DNA of 64,000 nucleotides from Fabrea salina. Its lineage: Eukaryota; Ciliophora; Heterotrichea; Heterotrichida; Fabreidae. Positions 45,781-56,849 of this stretch are shown here, piece by piece; the stretch's first letter is position 1, and every line of letters begins with the position of its first letter. Made by a program: the position numbers and the translations under genes. Location of the stretch: NCBI GenBank assembly GCA_022984795.1, contig JALIHJ010000020.1, forward strand, positions 124,001 to 188,000, written 5' to 3'. The notes beneath the pieces were generated by a model. The model did not search any database, was not told where the DNA came from, and worked only from the letters and a program-made list of their open reading frames with translations.

Positions 45781-47507
45781 TGCTTATAATCAAATCTCAT
45801 CTTGAACAAGTATTTCATTTTGATCTGGGCTACATCGTAAACAATGTATTCGTTGTAAAGCAGGGACCCACTAGAATTAGTAGGCTTTCCCTCCCCTAGA
45901 GGCACTTTGCACCCGTCCAAGTCAACGTAAGTGCTTTCGGGAGGAGCATTTCTTCCACAACCCTTAGTGCTGTGAGTTCCTTTGGGCAAGTTACCTGCGT
46001 TGTAGTCCGAAAAAAGCTTCTCATTAGGAGTGCCCAAAGCTACGTCACACAACAAAAGCACTCCAACGTTGTTATCCCTGTTTGTGCAGCAGTAATTAGC
46101 TGACTTAGAAACCATATCGGCAAAGTAAACTCCCTTTCCGAACATGTACCCTGAAACAGGAGCTTCGGGAGGAGCTATTCTGAGTCCCTGAGAAAGAATC
46201 CCTACCCAGTTGGTCAAGCGCGACCCGTGCCAAAGCAACATGTTATTTCCGAGTTTTTTGAATCTTTTGTCTTCTCCTTCGCGGTCAACTTCAAAGATGT
46301 CCAGCACAGTTAGCTTGTAAGCATTGTGAGTTCCAGCATGGGTGTTTCTAACGTACTCTTCAAGAAGTTTGTACTTGGGGTCTGACTTTTCAATTGCTTT
46401 TATGTCGCAGTTGAGTTGTTTGTAGTAGTCGTCTATAGGGTGCTCTGAAGACTTTTTGTTTTCCAGGATGCTAGACGCTATTTTCATGTCAGTCAAACTG
46501 TCAATCATTTCTATCTTTTGTCTGAGTCTTTCTCTGGAGTTAATTATGAAGTTAGCTACGTTTTGGAAGCCGAAGTCGTGGGGAACCAGTGAGTAAAACC
46601 TACTTGACAACTGACTGAGGTTTCCAGTTTTCTTTTTGTCAAGGACTTCTTCGATTTCTTTTAAAATAGCTGAGCCTTGCTTTAAGTTGTTGACTGAAAG
46701 CTTTCCTAGTGGCATTTTCCTAGAGTCATAACCAATTTCTGCAAGGGTGTTGTTGATGGCGTTGATGTCGAAAATCAGTTTAATGAAGTTCTGAACTCTT
46801 TTATCGAGTTTGCTTTCTTTAGGAGTGGGAGTTTTGGACTTCGGAGTAGGTTTAGGAGCCTTTTCTTCTTCTTCTCCGTCGTCATACACTATTTCTAGTT
46901 CAAAGTAACCACCTTTAGTTTTGTCATTAAGTTTCTTTTGGTATTCATTTTTAGCTCTTTGTAGGTCGCCAAAAGGTCCTTTAAGTGCGTTTTGGCCTTC
47001 GTAGCCTACTCTTCCCCATCTATTCCAGACGTAGTAACTGTTTTTATTAGTGTCGTTCTGCAGCAGTTGTATGATGTAAAACTTGTTTGCGTTGGCTCCA
47101 ATGTTTGTTTGGTTAAGAGTGCTGGTCCAGACTTTAGAGCCTTCTTCAAACACGTGATGGTCCTTGGCTTTGGGGCACACTGAGTCAACAGCAGCTCTTC
47201 CTTTTCTGATAGCTTTAACGATTTTTTCTTCTTTGGGAGGTGGTGAAGGTGACTTTGACTTAGGCTTGGGAGCCGGAGTTTTAGTCTTTGCACGAGTGCG
47301 TTTCACAGGTGCAGGTGGAGGAGAAGGCGATGGTGGTTTGGCTGCTGGCTTGGTTGCTTTGGATCTTGTAGTTCTTTTAGGTGTTGCTTTAGCTGGTGTT
47401 GGCTTAGGAGCAGCTTTAGTGGTGCCCTTAGCAGTTTGGGTCTTTTGCTTCTTAGTTGGTTCTGGGGACTTGCCTGTTTTGGAAGTTTGTTTCCTCGTAT
47501 TTACCAT
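45777..47507 (-). CDS. Poly(ADP-ribose) polymerase, PARP2-like (WGR-PRD-catalytic)
   Basis: 576 aa. The N-terminal 100 residues are a basic Lys/Pro/Thr tail for DNA binding. A WGR domain (YVWNRWGRVGYEGQNALKG) lies at about 130-210, the helical regulatory domain at about 235-355, and the catalytic domain from about 375. The H-Y-E triad is complete: H427 (LLWHGSR), Y461 (GVYFADM) and E553 (NEYIVYD), so chains of ADP-ribose can be made. The layout equals PARP2 with no zinc fingers or BRCT. It works in DNA break signalling. Confidence 0.95.
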   Translation of the reverse strand: MVNTRKQTSKTGKSPEPTKKQKTQTAKGTTKAAPKPTPAKATPKRTTRSKATKPAAKPPSPSPPPAPVKRTRAKTKTPAPKPKSKSPSPPPKEEKIVKAIRKGRAAVDSVCPKAKDHHVFEEGSKVWTSTLNQTNIGANANKFYIIQLLQNDTNKNSYYVWNRWGRVGYEGQNALKGPFGDLQRAKNEYQKKLNDKTKGGYFELEIVYDDGEEEEKAPKPTPKSKTPTPKESKLDKRVQNFIKLIFDINAINNTLAEIGYDSRKMPLGKLSVNNLKQGSAILKEIEEVLDKKKTGNLSQLSSRFYSLVPHDFGFQNVANFIINSRERLRQKIEMIDSLTDMKIASSILENKKSSEHPIDDYYKQLNCDIKAIEKSDPKYKLLEEYVRNTHAGTHNAYKLTVLDIFEVDREGEDKRFKKLGNNMLLWHGSRLTNWVGILSQGLRIAPPEAPVSGYMFGKGVYFADMVSKSANYCCTNRDNNVGVLLLCDVALGTPNEKLFSDYNAGNLPKGTHSTKGCGRNAPPESTYVDLDGCKVPLGEGKPTNSSGSLLYNEYIVYDVAQIKMKYLFKMRFDYKH

Positions 47508-47612
47508 TATAGTCCTTTAAATCTACTCCATTTTAAGCATAACTACTCAGAAATGAACAGAAATTGAATTACTTTAAATGCACAGTGTATTTTTGGCAAC
47601 CAAAAATAATTA
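47508..47612. other. 105-bp spacer between two minus-strand genes
   Basis: AT-rich; GGACTATA lies next to the PARP ATG. No other structure seen. Much longer than the 2-25 nt usual between same-strand genes here. Confidence 0.35.
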
Positions 47613-49403
47613 CTAAGAGGACTCCTTATTATTTTTAATAACAGCAGCGCATATGAAGCAAACCCTCACTTTTTCTTTAGTAAACCCCAGACAAGGAATG
47701 AACCTTTTCTCTTTAGAACAGTCACCACAAACTACCTTTCCACAGTACCTGCAATGGTGCTTCCACCTTAAAATTCCAAAGTCACTTCCGCACCTCATGC
47801 AAGAGTTTGCATCGCAGTCCTCAACCCACACTGGGACCTTTATCGTCCAGTTGTTTTTGCGCTCTGCTTCTTCCAGTTGGAGTGTTTCGGACCTTAGTTG
47901 GAACTTAAGAGTTAGCAGTCCATTTTCGTCAGTGGGAAGGTCTGACAAAGTTAGGTAGGGCGAAACTACTTCTCCTTTATGAAGAATGTCCACTTCAAGT
48001 TCTCTCTCAAGTTTCTTGTTCACAAACTGGGCAACTCTCTGGATAGCAAGCGACCCACGAGTTCTTAGGATGTTTGTGGTTAAACTAGGAAGACTTGTAT
48101 TGTCAGAAGGAAACAACTGGAACCTAAAGGTGTCTTCGTTAAGCTCGTAGTCAATGTCAGTGAAGATCTCTGCGTCTTCATTCGAAAGCAAACGACACCC
48201 ATTAAGAGTGATGCTTTTGAGTTTAGGACAGTAAGTCTTCACAGTCAGAAGTGAAGTCCGTGTAATGCTGGTTCCTGAAAGGTTGAGTTCTTTAAAGTTG
48301 TTTGAGCAAAGCACAAGTGTGGCAATCCCTTCATCATTGACTGCGTAGCAACCTAGAACGTTAAGGGACTTGAGCCTTTTAAGCTTCCTCAAGTGGATTA
48401 TTCCGCTTTCAGTGACTCTGCGGCACTCTGCAATAGAAATGACTCTTAGGCCCCTAGCTCCTCCTTTTAAGTCTTCATCCATTTCAAAGTCCATAAAAGG
48501 GGCAAAGTTGTCGTTTTCTTCAAGTCTTTTCAGGCTTTCAGGCTTCTGGTTTGGGTACTTGCTAACTAAGTTCTTCAAAGCGTCGTCATCCACGTTTTCA
48601 CAGCCGTCCAAGTAAAGTTCTTTCAAGGCCAAAGGGTTGCAGTTCATAGCAATAGCATGCAAAGTGTACTTGTTGATTTCACTGCAGAACCTCAGGTCTA
48701 AGTTAACGAGTTGCCAGGACCTTATGCAGATCTTCTCAAAGTGCTGAGGCGACATGGAGTAACCCCCCTCAAACAAATTCAGTGTAGTCCATAGAATGGG
48801 CTTCTTAGACAACCCATTCCACCTTTTGTTGACCCTTGAAATCCTGCACAGCTGGTCCAAGGACAAGTAACCAAACACATTCAGAACCAACTCGTCAGGA
48901 ATTTCTTCTAGGTTAACTACCCAGCCTTTCTTTTGGAACTTCAACGCGCGCTTTTCTTTTCGGGCTTTTTCTTTCTTCCAGTCAGCAAAGGTTTGCTGTA
49001 TTTTAAGTGCAGACTCTTGTTCTCTTTGCTCGATTTCTTTAACACACAAAAACTCAGAAATAACTGGCACCCAAGGGTCCTCTTTTTGGGAATTATTGAA
49101 TATTTCAAGCACGCCCTTTAGGTAGTTATTTAGTTCCTTTTTGCGCTTTTCTATGGTTCGGTCGTCTGTTGTGCGCGAGAAAAGGTGCTGTGGAGGGAAC
49201 TTGGGAATAGAGTTAACTAGTTGCTTTCCTTTGTGGGTGAAATGCACAAAGGAACACAGTAGACTGTGGAAGCGAAAGAAGTCAGTGTACCGCTTCGAGA
49301 AGACTGTCCGCGAGTACACAGTAAATATTTCTAAACCAAATAAGACAAAGTCTATCGTATCTGGAATCACTTTGTGCAGATTTACTCTGCCTGATATCGC
49401 CAT
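47613..49403 (-). CDS. PX / F-box / LRR / FYVE multidomain protein
   Basis: 596 aa. PX domain at about 8-125 (TVYSRTVFSKRYTDFFRFHS; PKFPPQ is the Pro-rich loop), a short charged helix with an IQ-like ALKIQQTFADWKKEKARK, F-box at about 163-205 (EIPDELVLNVFGYLSLDQLC, then RISRVNKRW), leucine-rich repeats at about 230-410 (LKELYLDGCENVDDDALKNL; FKELNLSGTSITRTSL) and a C-terminal FYVE finger (CMRCGSDFG...RWKHHCRYCGKVVCGDCS). PX and FYVE both bind PI3P; F-box plus LRR is a typical SCF substrate receptor. It would put a ubiquitin ligase on endosomes. I know no animal or plant protein of this order. Confidence 0.88.
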   Translation of the reverse strand: MAISGRVNLHKVIPDTIDFVLFGLEIFTVYSRTVFSKRYTDFFRFHSLLCSFVHFTHKGKQLVNSIPKFPPQHLFSRTTDDRTIEKRKKELNNYLKGVLEIFNNSQKEDPWVPVISEFLCVKEIEQREQESALKIQQTFADWKKEKARKEKRALKFQKKGWVVNLEEIPDELVLNVFGYLSLDQLCRISRVNKRWNGLSKKPILWTTLNLFEGGYSMSPQHFEKICIRSWQLVNLDLRFCSEINKYTLHAIAMNCNPLALKELYLDGCENVDDDALKNLVSKYPNQKPESLKRLEENDNFAPFMDFEMDEDLKGGARGLRVISIAECRRVTESGIIHLRKLKRLKSLNVLGCYAVNDEGIATLVLCSNNFKELNLSGTSITRTSLLTVKTYCPKLKSITLNGCRLLSNEDAEIFTDIDYELNEDTFRFQLFPSDNTSLPSLTTNILRTRGSLAIQRVAQFVNKKLERELEVDILHKGEVVSPYLTLSDLPTDENGLLTLKFQLRSETLQLEEAERKNNWTIKVPVWVEDCDANSCMRCGSDFGILRWKHHCRYCGKVVCGDCSKEKRFIPCLGFTKEKVRVCFICAAVIKNNKESS

Positions 49404-50133
49404 TGTATAATAATTAAATTATAAATAGTTAGGCTTAGAAATGTCAGTGTTTTAGGTTGAGTTTCAAACGTTATTTATGGAACTGATGAGTGAATTCACA
49501 CTTTTTTGTGGAGTTTGAAGTTTTTTAGTTAGGTTTAGGGTGCTAAGGCCTTAGTTATAATGCTTTATTAATTTTTTCACTTTGTTTCTTAGAATTCAGT
49601 TTGTAAACTATATAGTTTGGCCTCCTTCAAAGCAATACTTGCTGTTTTAACCGAAACCCTTGTCTGATGTCCTTATAGTTGGCCTCTTTATCAAGAAATA
49701 GCGCTAGTTCTTTCTAGCACCTTTGTTCGACACAGTTGGCCAGCCTTTTATGGTCTAGCACTCTGAAACTTAGGATGCTATTAAAATGCTTAAAGGGGTT
49801 CTGTTTTTAATTACTTCATCGTTTGATCCTCAAGACTGCATAGTTTTATTGCACACTCAATTCTAAAATGCTTCTGAGCACTCTTTACAAAGTCCTTTCC
49901 AAGTGCTGACCTGATTTTGGAGTTTTATAAATTTATGGTATGCTTAAGGCTTTTGAGGTGAAGAAAACTTAGTTTAATTACAAAGAGAATTACTCTAGAT
50001 AAAACAGGTTTGAGCGAGCTAGCACCTTAAATAACTAGCAGAAATTACTTAAACAAGCTTACTGGCTTATTATTAGTGCTCTTTCAGTTTTAATTGAACT
50101 TATTTTCAGTAAGTAAAAGTTGTTGAATAAATA
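49404..50133. promoter_or_regulatory. 730-bp non-coding region upstream of the large receptor gene
   Basis: The longest gene-free stretch in the window, AT-rich. It holds repeated short elements: TATAGTTTGGCCTC at 49611-49624, TATAGTTGGCCTC at 49674-49686 and CAGTTGGCCAGC at 49733-49744, spaced about 60 bp; and CTAGCAC at 49714, 49755 and 50019. A GCTAG/CTAGC hairpin lies at 49703-49718. No protein frame, tRNA or known RNA was recognised. It probably controls the receptor gene at 50134, since the opposing PX/F-box gene has its TATACA right at its ATG. Confidence 0.45.
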
Positions 50134-53100
50134 ATGAAAAGGAACTTAGCGATTCTTTTGGTACTCCAACTAGTTTCAACTTTACCAGATTGTGACTCTA
50201 CTTCAGGTGACTCTTGCACCGAATGCGATTCAGGGTTCTACTTGAACGACGGACTCTGCACCAAGAATTGTCCCACTGATTGCACAGAAGACGATAGCTC
50301 ACCGGCCTCTTGCAATTGTAACCTGGAAAAGACAGTTTTTGACTTTAAATTCTACGAAATTACGGACCTTGAGCAGTCTTCCATTGAACACTTTGACCCT
50401 GATAAGCCCTTTACTGATGAAGATCATGACTCTCCGATGCTCACCAAAGAAAGAGGGTTTTATTTCAAAGATGGTTCTGAACTGAAGTGCAAACCCTGTA
50501 ACTATGTGTACGCCCCTAACCACGTATTTATGTTTTGGGTAAGGTCTGACTCTGGTGGAAGGTTAGTTCGCAGAAAAGACGACGATGAGGATCTTAAACT
50601 CTTTGAAATAAAGCGTGATGGAGGTAACTGGAAGTTTAAAATTCGGCTTACCGGAATTTCTAAGGATTCTAGTTGGGAAGAAATTAGCTTAAGCCAGAGC
50701 AATGGTGTATGGAACAAGATTGCTTTTAAGGCAAGCAGAACGGTAAGTGGTAATGTGGTAGAGTTGAAAGGTTACAAAGACGACACAGATGAAACTACTG
50801 AATCTTTTAATGATTACTGGCTTAGAGATCATACCCCACTAGAGAAGATTGAATGGGAAATAGGAGACGGATTTGAAGGATTTGTGTATAGGATGATACT
50901 TAGAAATAACCACGATATGGAAATTTCAGAGGATCACTCAAACCTACCAGACTGTGGCTATAATCATTACATTGATGAAAATTCAAATTGCATAGAATGT
51001 GATTCTAACTGCGACAAATGGCCGTGGTGTGTAAGGGGCAGTGACTGTAGTATCTGTTATTCTGATTTATGTGATTCGTGTCATGGCTTCACAGAAGCAG
51101 AGTGCGATGCATGCTCAGGCGGAGGGAGTCCTCCTTGTTATGATTGCGAGTATTTGTGTGATAGCTGCCAAGCTAACCCTTGGATATGCGACTCTAACTC
51201 CTGTAATTCTGGAATTCAAGTCCAAAGTATATGCCTGAAGAACTGCCCTTATGGCTTTGGGTCTTGCAGTTTTACTGGGGGAGTTGTTTTGGAAGAGACC
51301 TTTTCAGGCTTTAGCTTTACTGAATTTCAGAGCGGGTCTGACGCAAGCACCTACTTCCCTTTCAACAATGGAGAAAGTGATGACGCACTACCAATGAAAC
51401 AAAGAGGAGTTTACGTAGACTCTACCAGGTTCATTCAATCCAAAGACGAAATTGACCTTTACCACGACTTTACGATTACTTTGTGGTTTAAAACAGAATC
51501 CCATGGAGTCCTTTTGAAGAAAGGAAACTACTTAATCATCAATACCGGAGGTTCTGGGTCAAACCATGGCATGACACTGAAGCTAGAAGATAAAGACTCA
51601 AATGAAAGCGACGAAACTATAACTTTTAGTTTCAATCTAGACCAGTGGTATTACGCTGCTTTTGCATGCAAGTTCTCAACTTCATCTGGAACTACATTGG
51701 AGAGGTACTTAGATGCAAACTCTCCAATCCAAGAATCTTTTGCTGACCTTATTTTCAGACATGATTCAGGAGACTACATCAGAATAGGTAGTTTCAGCTT
51801 TTCGGGCTTCATTTACAAGATTAGGATTCTTCAGGAAGTTGATTCTTCAGTAATTGCAAACGATGATGTATGCAGCGACTCCTTTTCAGCGGGTTGTTTG
51901 TGGGATTGTGAAGTAAATGAGTACTGGGATGATTCAACTGGTTCATGTCAACCTTGTGACACCAACTGCCAAAACACTGGCTGTGTTAGAGCCGACACTT
52001 CCTGCAACTTGTGCTACGACCAACAGTGTGGAGTCTGCCAAGACTTTTCTACTTGTGAAACTTGCATTGACCATGCATCAGATACTTCAGACTGTGAATG
52101 CAACACTGGGTACTTCTGGAACTCTACCAATGAAACCTGTGAGTCATGTACCTTCAACTGTGATGTATGCAATGATGAAAACATAAATAGCTGCACTGGG
52201 TGCTCATCAAGTCACTACTTCACTCAAGGTATGTGTATCAGCTTTTGCCCTACTGGATTTGATCTGAACTCACAAAGCTGTAATCCTCAAGCTGGCTTTA
52301 CAGACGGATTCATCTTCCACCTGAGCTTAGACAACATAATTCTTGACGTTGTTGAAGACCAGCGAAACTCCATCCCAGTTCTAACAGGTACGGACAACAA
52401 GTTCTACCCCAACTATGACCCAAGTGATCCTAAAGCTGCCAAAGGAAGAGGCTACTACTTTGACGGCGACTCTTCCTACATGCAATTGCCTCCTCATGAT
52501 GATGACAATACCAAGGAACTAACTCTGGCTCCAGAATTTACAATGGCCTTCTGGGTGATGCCTAACTCAAACTCAGGAGTGTTGTTCGCCAGACAGAGTT
52601 CTTCAGACCAAAGTAGCTACTTGAAAGTCCATCTAAATACAGAAACATTCAAGACAACAACCAAGTTCACCTCAGGGACTGTAGATACTTTTTCAGGCAA
52701 CTCAGTGACTCTTGACCAGTGGAGTTTTTTGGTAGTGAAGCATTACATGGATTCCTCTGACTACAAAGTTTCCCTTTTAGTGAACGGTGATTCTAGTGTA
52801 CACACTATCGGGGATGACTTTTACGAAGACATTACGAGCAGCTACACCTGTATCCTTGGATCTGAGTACACTGGTACTACTTCCAAAGGATCATACTTTC
52901 ATGGGTTCTTGTGGGACTTGAAGATCTACAATTCTGATTTTGATACCTTCTAGTTTGCTGCAATCTACTGGCTGTTCAGGCTTTGGGGGTTGCACTTACT
53001 GCCCCAGTGACAACTCAGACAAGTGTTTACCCATCTGCAAGATAAATGAGTACTGGGATGATTCAACTGATTCATGTCAACCTTGTGACACTGATAACTG

Positions 53101-56100
53101 TCAAGAAAAAGGCTGTGTTAGAGCCGACACTTCCTGCAACCTGTGCTACAACCAACAGTGTGGAGTCTGCCAAGACTTTTCTACTTGTGAAACTTGTATT
53201 GAGCATGCATCAAACCCTTCAGACTGTGAATGCAACAATCACTATTCGTGGAATTCTACTTTAGAAATTTGTGAATATACCGTTGGATGCACCTCCAACT
53301 GTGATTCCTGCACTACCTCAGCATTCAATCACTGCGTTCAATGCTCAGTCAACTACTACTTAGTTAACGAGGTATGCCATCCCTACTGTCCTTCCGGCTA
53401 CTCACCTAATTCTGGAGTCTGTGACTTATCTGATGACTTTGTCTTCCACCTACAACCTCACTACATACAAGACGTGGTGACTGACTCTAGGTCTTCTATC
53501 CCTTTCTCAACTGGCCCTGACACTTCCTTTTACCCCGATTTCGACCAGGGAGACCCCTACCCAGCTAAAGGAAGGGGTTACTTTTTCAGTGGAACTTCTC
53601 ACATGCACTATAAGTGTGAAACAGACTGCAGTCCTACTTTAGTGATCTCGCCCAAGTTTACTTTGAGCATGTGGGTCAAACCAACCTCAACCTCTGGCAC
53701 TCTGTTCTCTAAACAAAGGAACACTGCTCCCCACACCAAGTCAATTGCAGTAGAACTTGATGCTAACTACCCTAAAGTTTACTTAGAAATTCCAGGCTAC
53801 ACACCCTATAAAGCCACCTGTGCCCTCAACCAGGACTGGAACTTCCTAACAGTCTCCACAAGCATCGACTCTACTCCACAGTTCAAACTCCAAGTCCAAG
53901 TAAACACTACCTGCACTGACTCAGTAAGTTTGGGACAAGACTGGTTGGAAGACTTCCAAGACAACTACTACTTGGTAGTGGGCGCAGCTTTAAGTGGAAC
54001 CAATACCTTCACCGACTTCTTTTATGGCTTCATTTGGGAAACCAAACTCTACAATGCCTACAAAGACCCCAACACTTTAGTGCAGTCTTCCAACTGCAAA
54101 ACCTGCACTCACTGCCCCGTCGATAACTCTGACGAGTGCTTGCCTGTTTGTGGCATAACTGAATACTGGAACTCCACGGACTGTGACACTTGCAACTCGC
54201 AGTGCACTGGAGGCTGTGTGAACGACCAAAGTTGTAACCTGTGTGCTGACCAACTCTGCAGAGTTTGCTCTAATTATGCTAGCGGAAGTTGTTCGGAGTG
54301 TGTGCCTAATGCTGGTGGATCTCCCTGTGAATGCCAGGAAGGTTACTTCGCAGAGGTGTCCCAGTGCAGAGAATGCCACTCTTCCTGCAAAACCTGCAAC
54401 GGTCCCAACAACAACAACTGCACTTCCTGCAACAACTTGTACCTGACCACCGATGGCACTTGCCAGACTTGTCCTGAAGGCACTTACTTAGCCCAGAATA
54501 CCTGTGAGGAGTGTCCTGAGTTATGTACAAGCTGCACAGACTACTCCAACTGTTTGACTTGTGTGGAGAACGCTGCTTTGAACTCAAAAAATATTTGCAA
54601 GTGTGAAGTTGGCTTTACAAAGAACCAGTCTAGTTGTGCACAGAACTACTTCCACGCCTCAGTAGAAGTTTCTGAAAACAACAAACTGACTCTCTCCTTC
54701 ACTGAAGACCTTGAGACAAACCTGTCCACCAGTGATTACAGAGTCCTCATCCAAGGCCTAGACTTCACTGTAGGAATGGAAAGAAGGAACAACAGAAGTG
54801 TAATGATTGACTTAATCACTGAACAAAAGATTCCTCAGGACAAACCCTTCACCCTTGAGTTCTACAACTCTACTGCTATTACAAGCACCAAGGACGAAGT
54901 ACTTTACGAAGAGTCCTTGAAAGGCAACTTGAACGAGTACGACCCTTCCTCTGCAGAAACCCAGAAAGGAGTCAGGACTTCAGAAGCCACTACTTCAGCA
55001 ATGCTCTCCACTGGTTTGGCCTCTAGTTTCTTGAGTCCCAACCCTGCAGGACTCTGGAGCATAATCAACACTCTGCAGATACTTTCCTACATCCCCATAG
55101 CTGCCTACCCACTCAACCCTATGCTTTACGGCTTCTTCAAGGCCATGAACGACATCTCCCCAGTGCCCAATGCTTTTGAGTATGTGTTTGATGGCAGTTC
55201 CTTCAAGAACCAGCACCAGGCTTCTTACGACTACGGCTTTGAGTCGAGCTACATCTTTCTGAGCACTGGCCAGTCCATCACAACTCTTCTGGCAGTGCTG
55301 GTTTTCTTGCCCTTTATTTGGATGCTCAGTGAGTGCAAAAGCAGAAGAATCAAAAAGTTCTTCACCAAGATTCTGGGAGAGTACAGGTACGGAGTAGTCG
55401 TTAGGTTCTGGGTAGAAGCATTCCTAGAAATGTCGATCGGCTGTACTATTCAGCTTTTGAACATTCCTTCTCTAGAATTTGTGCCTGCATTCAGTTACTT
55501 TTTAGCAGGGATGATAACACTTATAATTATAGTTACGCCTTTTTGGGTGTTCAGATTCATCAGAAACAGAACACGTGAGATCAGCCAACTTACAAAGCAG
55601 TCTGCGTTTTACAAAATCTGGGGGTCGCTTTTCTATGAGTTCAAAATAGACGAAGACTCCTACGCCAAGTACTTCTACACCTTTTACACCCTCAAAAGGA
55701 TAGTTTATATACTCAGTCTTATGCTACTCAGCAACTACCAAGCAGTCCAAGCAATCCTGAATGTCCTAGTGATGGTGGGTTGGTGGATATTTTTGGTAGC
55801 AGTGAAGCCTTACTCTGAGTTCATACTGCAGATTTCTAATTCCTTTTCAGAAGGTTTCATCTGCCTAATCTTCATTCTGCTGCCTATTCTCTACTCTGAT
55901 CTTTCTGACACAGTCAGGTCTACTCTTCAAGACTCAGTTATGTACTTAACTTATGCGGCAATGGCTGCACAGACTCTAGCTTCAGTAGCTATTTTCACCA
56001 AGACTATGGCTCAACTAGTCAAAAAGCGCAAAGAAGCTCGGAGAAATGCAACTCAGAAAATAGAAGAAGTCTCTAAGACTGATAAAAGTCAAGAAAACCA

Positions 56101-56128
56101 TCCAGAGTTATTCTTCAGAGGAAAGTAA
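50134..56128 (+). CDS. Very large Cys-rich LamG-repeat surface receptor with C-terminal TRP-like TM domain, one frame break
   Basis: About 1997 residues. A signal peptide (1-17) is followed by four alternating modules of Cys-rich furin/EGF-like segments and laminin-G/concanavalin-like domains (for example FTMAFWVMPNSNSGVLFARQ; FTLSMWVKPTSTSGTLFSKQ). Then comes a longer Cys-rich region (CHSSCKTCNGPNNNNCTSC) and six or seven TM helices in a TRP/polycystin-like order (YVYILSLMLL-type helices; VLVMVGWWIFLVAVKPYSEF) with a basic cytosolic tail. Ciliates have families of such surface proteins of unknown ligand. The frame shifts by +1 at a TAG (TTC-TAG-T, 52949-52955) in a place where the module order continues unbroken, so I treat it as one gene. 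Confidence 0.7.
51914..52105 (+). repeat. Intragenic DNA repeat, copy 1 (Cys-rich module)
   Basis: About 192 bp encoding NEYWDDSTGSCQPC...CGVCQDFSTCETC...DCECN. Nearly identical at DNA level to 53043-53236, far above the similarity of the LamG domains between them, which suggests recent duplication or gene conversion. Confidence 0.8.
53043..53236 (+). repeat. Intragenic DNA repeat, copy 2 (Cys-rich module)
   Basis: About 194 bp; second copy of 51914-52105, 1.13 kb downstream, with scattered substitutions and a few extra bases in the middle (ACTGATAACTGTCAAG for ACCAACTGCCAAA). Confidence 0.8.
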
Positions 56129-56182
56129 CTAAAACTTTAGATTCTAGCTTATTTGTCTTCAGTTTAATTCAAATATAAAAAG

Positions 56183-56845
56183 ATGTTAGAAACATTATGC
56201 AGGATTCCCGAAATAAATAACCTCTTAAGCGGTTATCCAAAGAGTCGCTGGGCAGAATGCATAGAAACCCTAACTCTGATTGGCATCAAACAGATCCAAA
56301 CAAGTTCAGAAGCTTTTTTTGAATTTGAGTCAAAACTCAAAAAAAGACCTAGTTCTGAGTTACTATTTGACTACAAACTACCAAACCAAGACTTTGACTC
56401 AGTTTTAGAAAGTCTTCCTTGCATGGACTCACCTAATTTCATGAACCTTCAAATTCCAAGTTCCCAAACACAACAAGTGTTTGGATGGAACGAACCAAAA
56501 GCTAAACTCCACAAACCCAAACATAGAAGCTCAAAGTCCACTTTCCAGTGCAAAAACAAACCCCAAAAGAAACCTGACGAAAACAACCACTACACTGAAT
56601 CTACTCACGCCAGGTGCTACTCAACTAGATCTCAGGCTTTCACTAACCAGGAAAACTCTAAGTTAAACTCATTTACTTTTTGCGAACCGCCGAAAAAGAA
56701 GAGTGACTGCAAGAAAAGGAAAACCCCAAAAGTGCTAGAAATCGCAGATCACTTCCTAAGTAACCCCTTAACTTCTACTCTTAGGAATGGCTTTTCCAAA
56801 ACCCAACATAAAGTTACTCGGTCAAAATACACTAAATCTAACTAA
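56183..56845 (+). CDS. Basic protein of unknown function
   Basis: 220 aa. An N-terminal helical part (LCRIPEINNLLSGYPKSRWA, then ECIETLTLIGIKQIQTSSEA) of about 55 residues looks folded; the rest is Ser/Lys/Asn/Pro-rich and disordered, with nuclear-localisation-like clusters (PPKKKSDCKKRKTPK). Not recognised. CAAATATAAAAAG precedes the ATG. Only 4 nt separate its stop from the preferred ATG of the next gene. Confidence 0.5.
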   Translation: MLETLCRIPEINNLLSGYPKSRWAECIETLTLIGIKQIQTSSEAFFEFESKLKKRPSSELLFDYKLPNQDFDSVLESLPCMDSPNFMNLQIPSSQTQQVFGWNEPKAKLHKPKHRSSKSTFQCKNKPQKKPDENNHYTESTHARCYSTRSQAFTNQENSKLNSFTFCEPPKKKSDCKKRKTPKVLEIADHFLSNPLTSTLRNGFSKTQHKVTRSKYTKSN

Positions 56846-56849
56846 TAAA

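Noticed and set aside
47164-47520. Plus-strand open frame opposite the PARP N-terminal tail
   Set aside because: Gly/Val/Leu-rich mirror of the Lys/Pro/Thr-rich tail; no start context, and PARP is clear.
49484-49510. CTGATGAG followed by a short palindrome (GTGAATTCAC), resembling a hammerhead ribozyme or box C of a C/D snoRNA
   Set aside because: The GAAA and the remaining core of a hammerhead are absent, and box C has C where a purine is needed; no matching box D.
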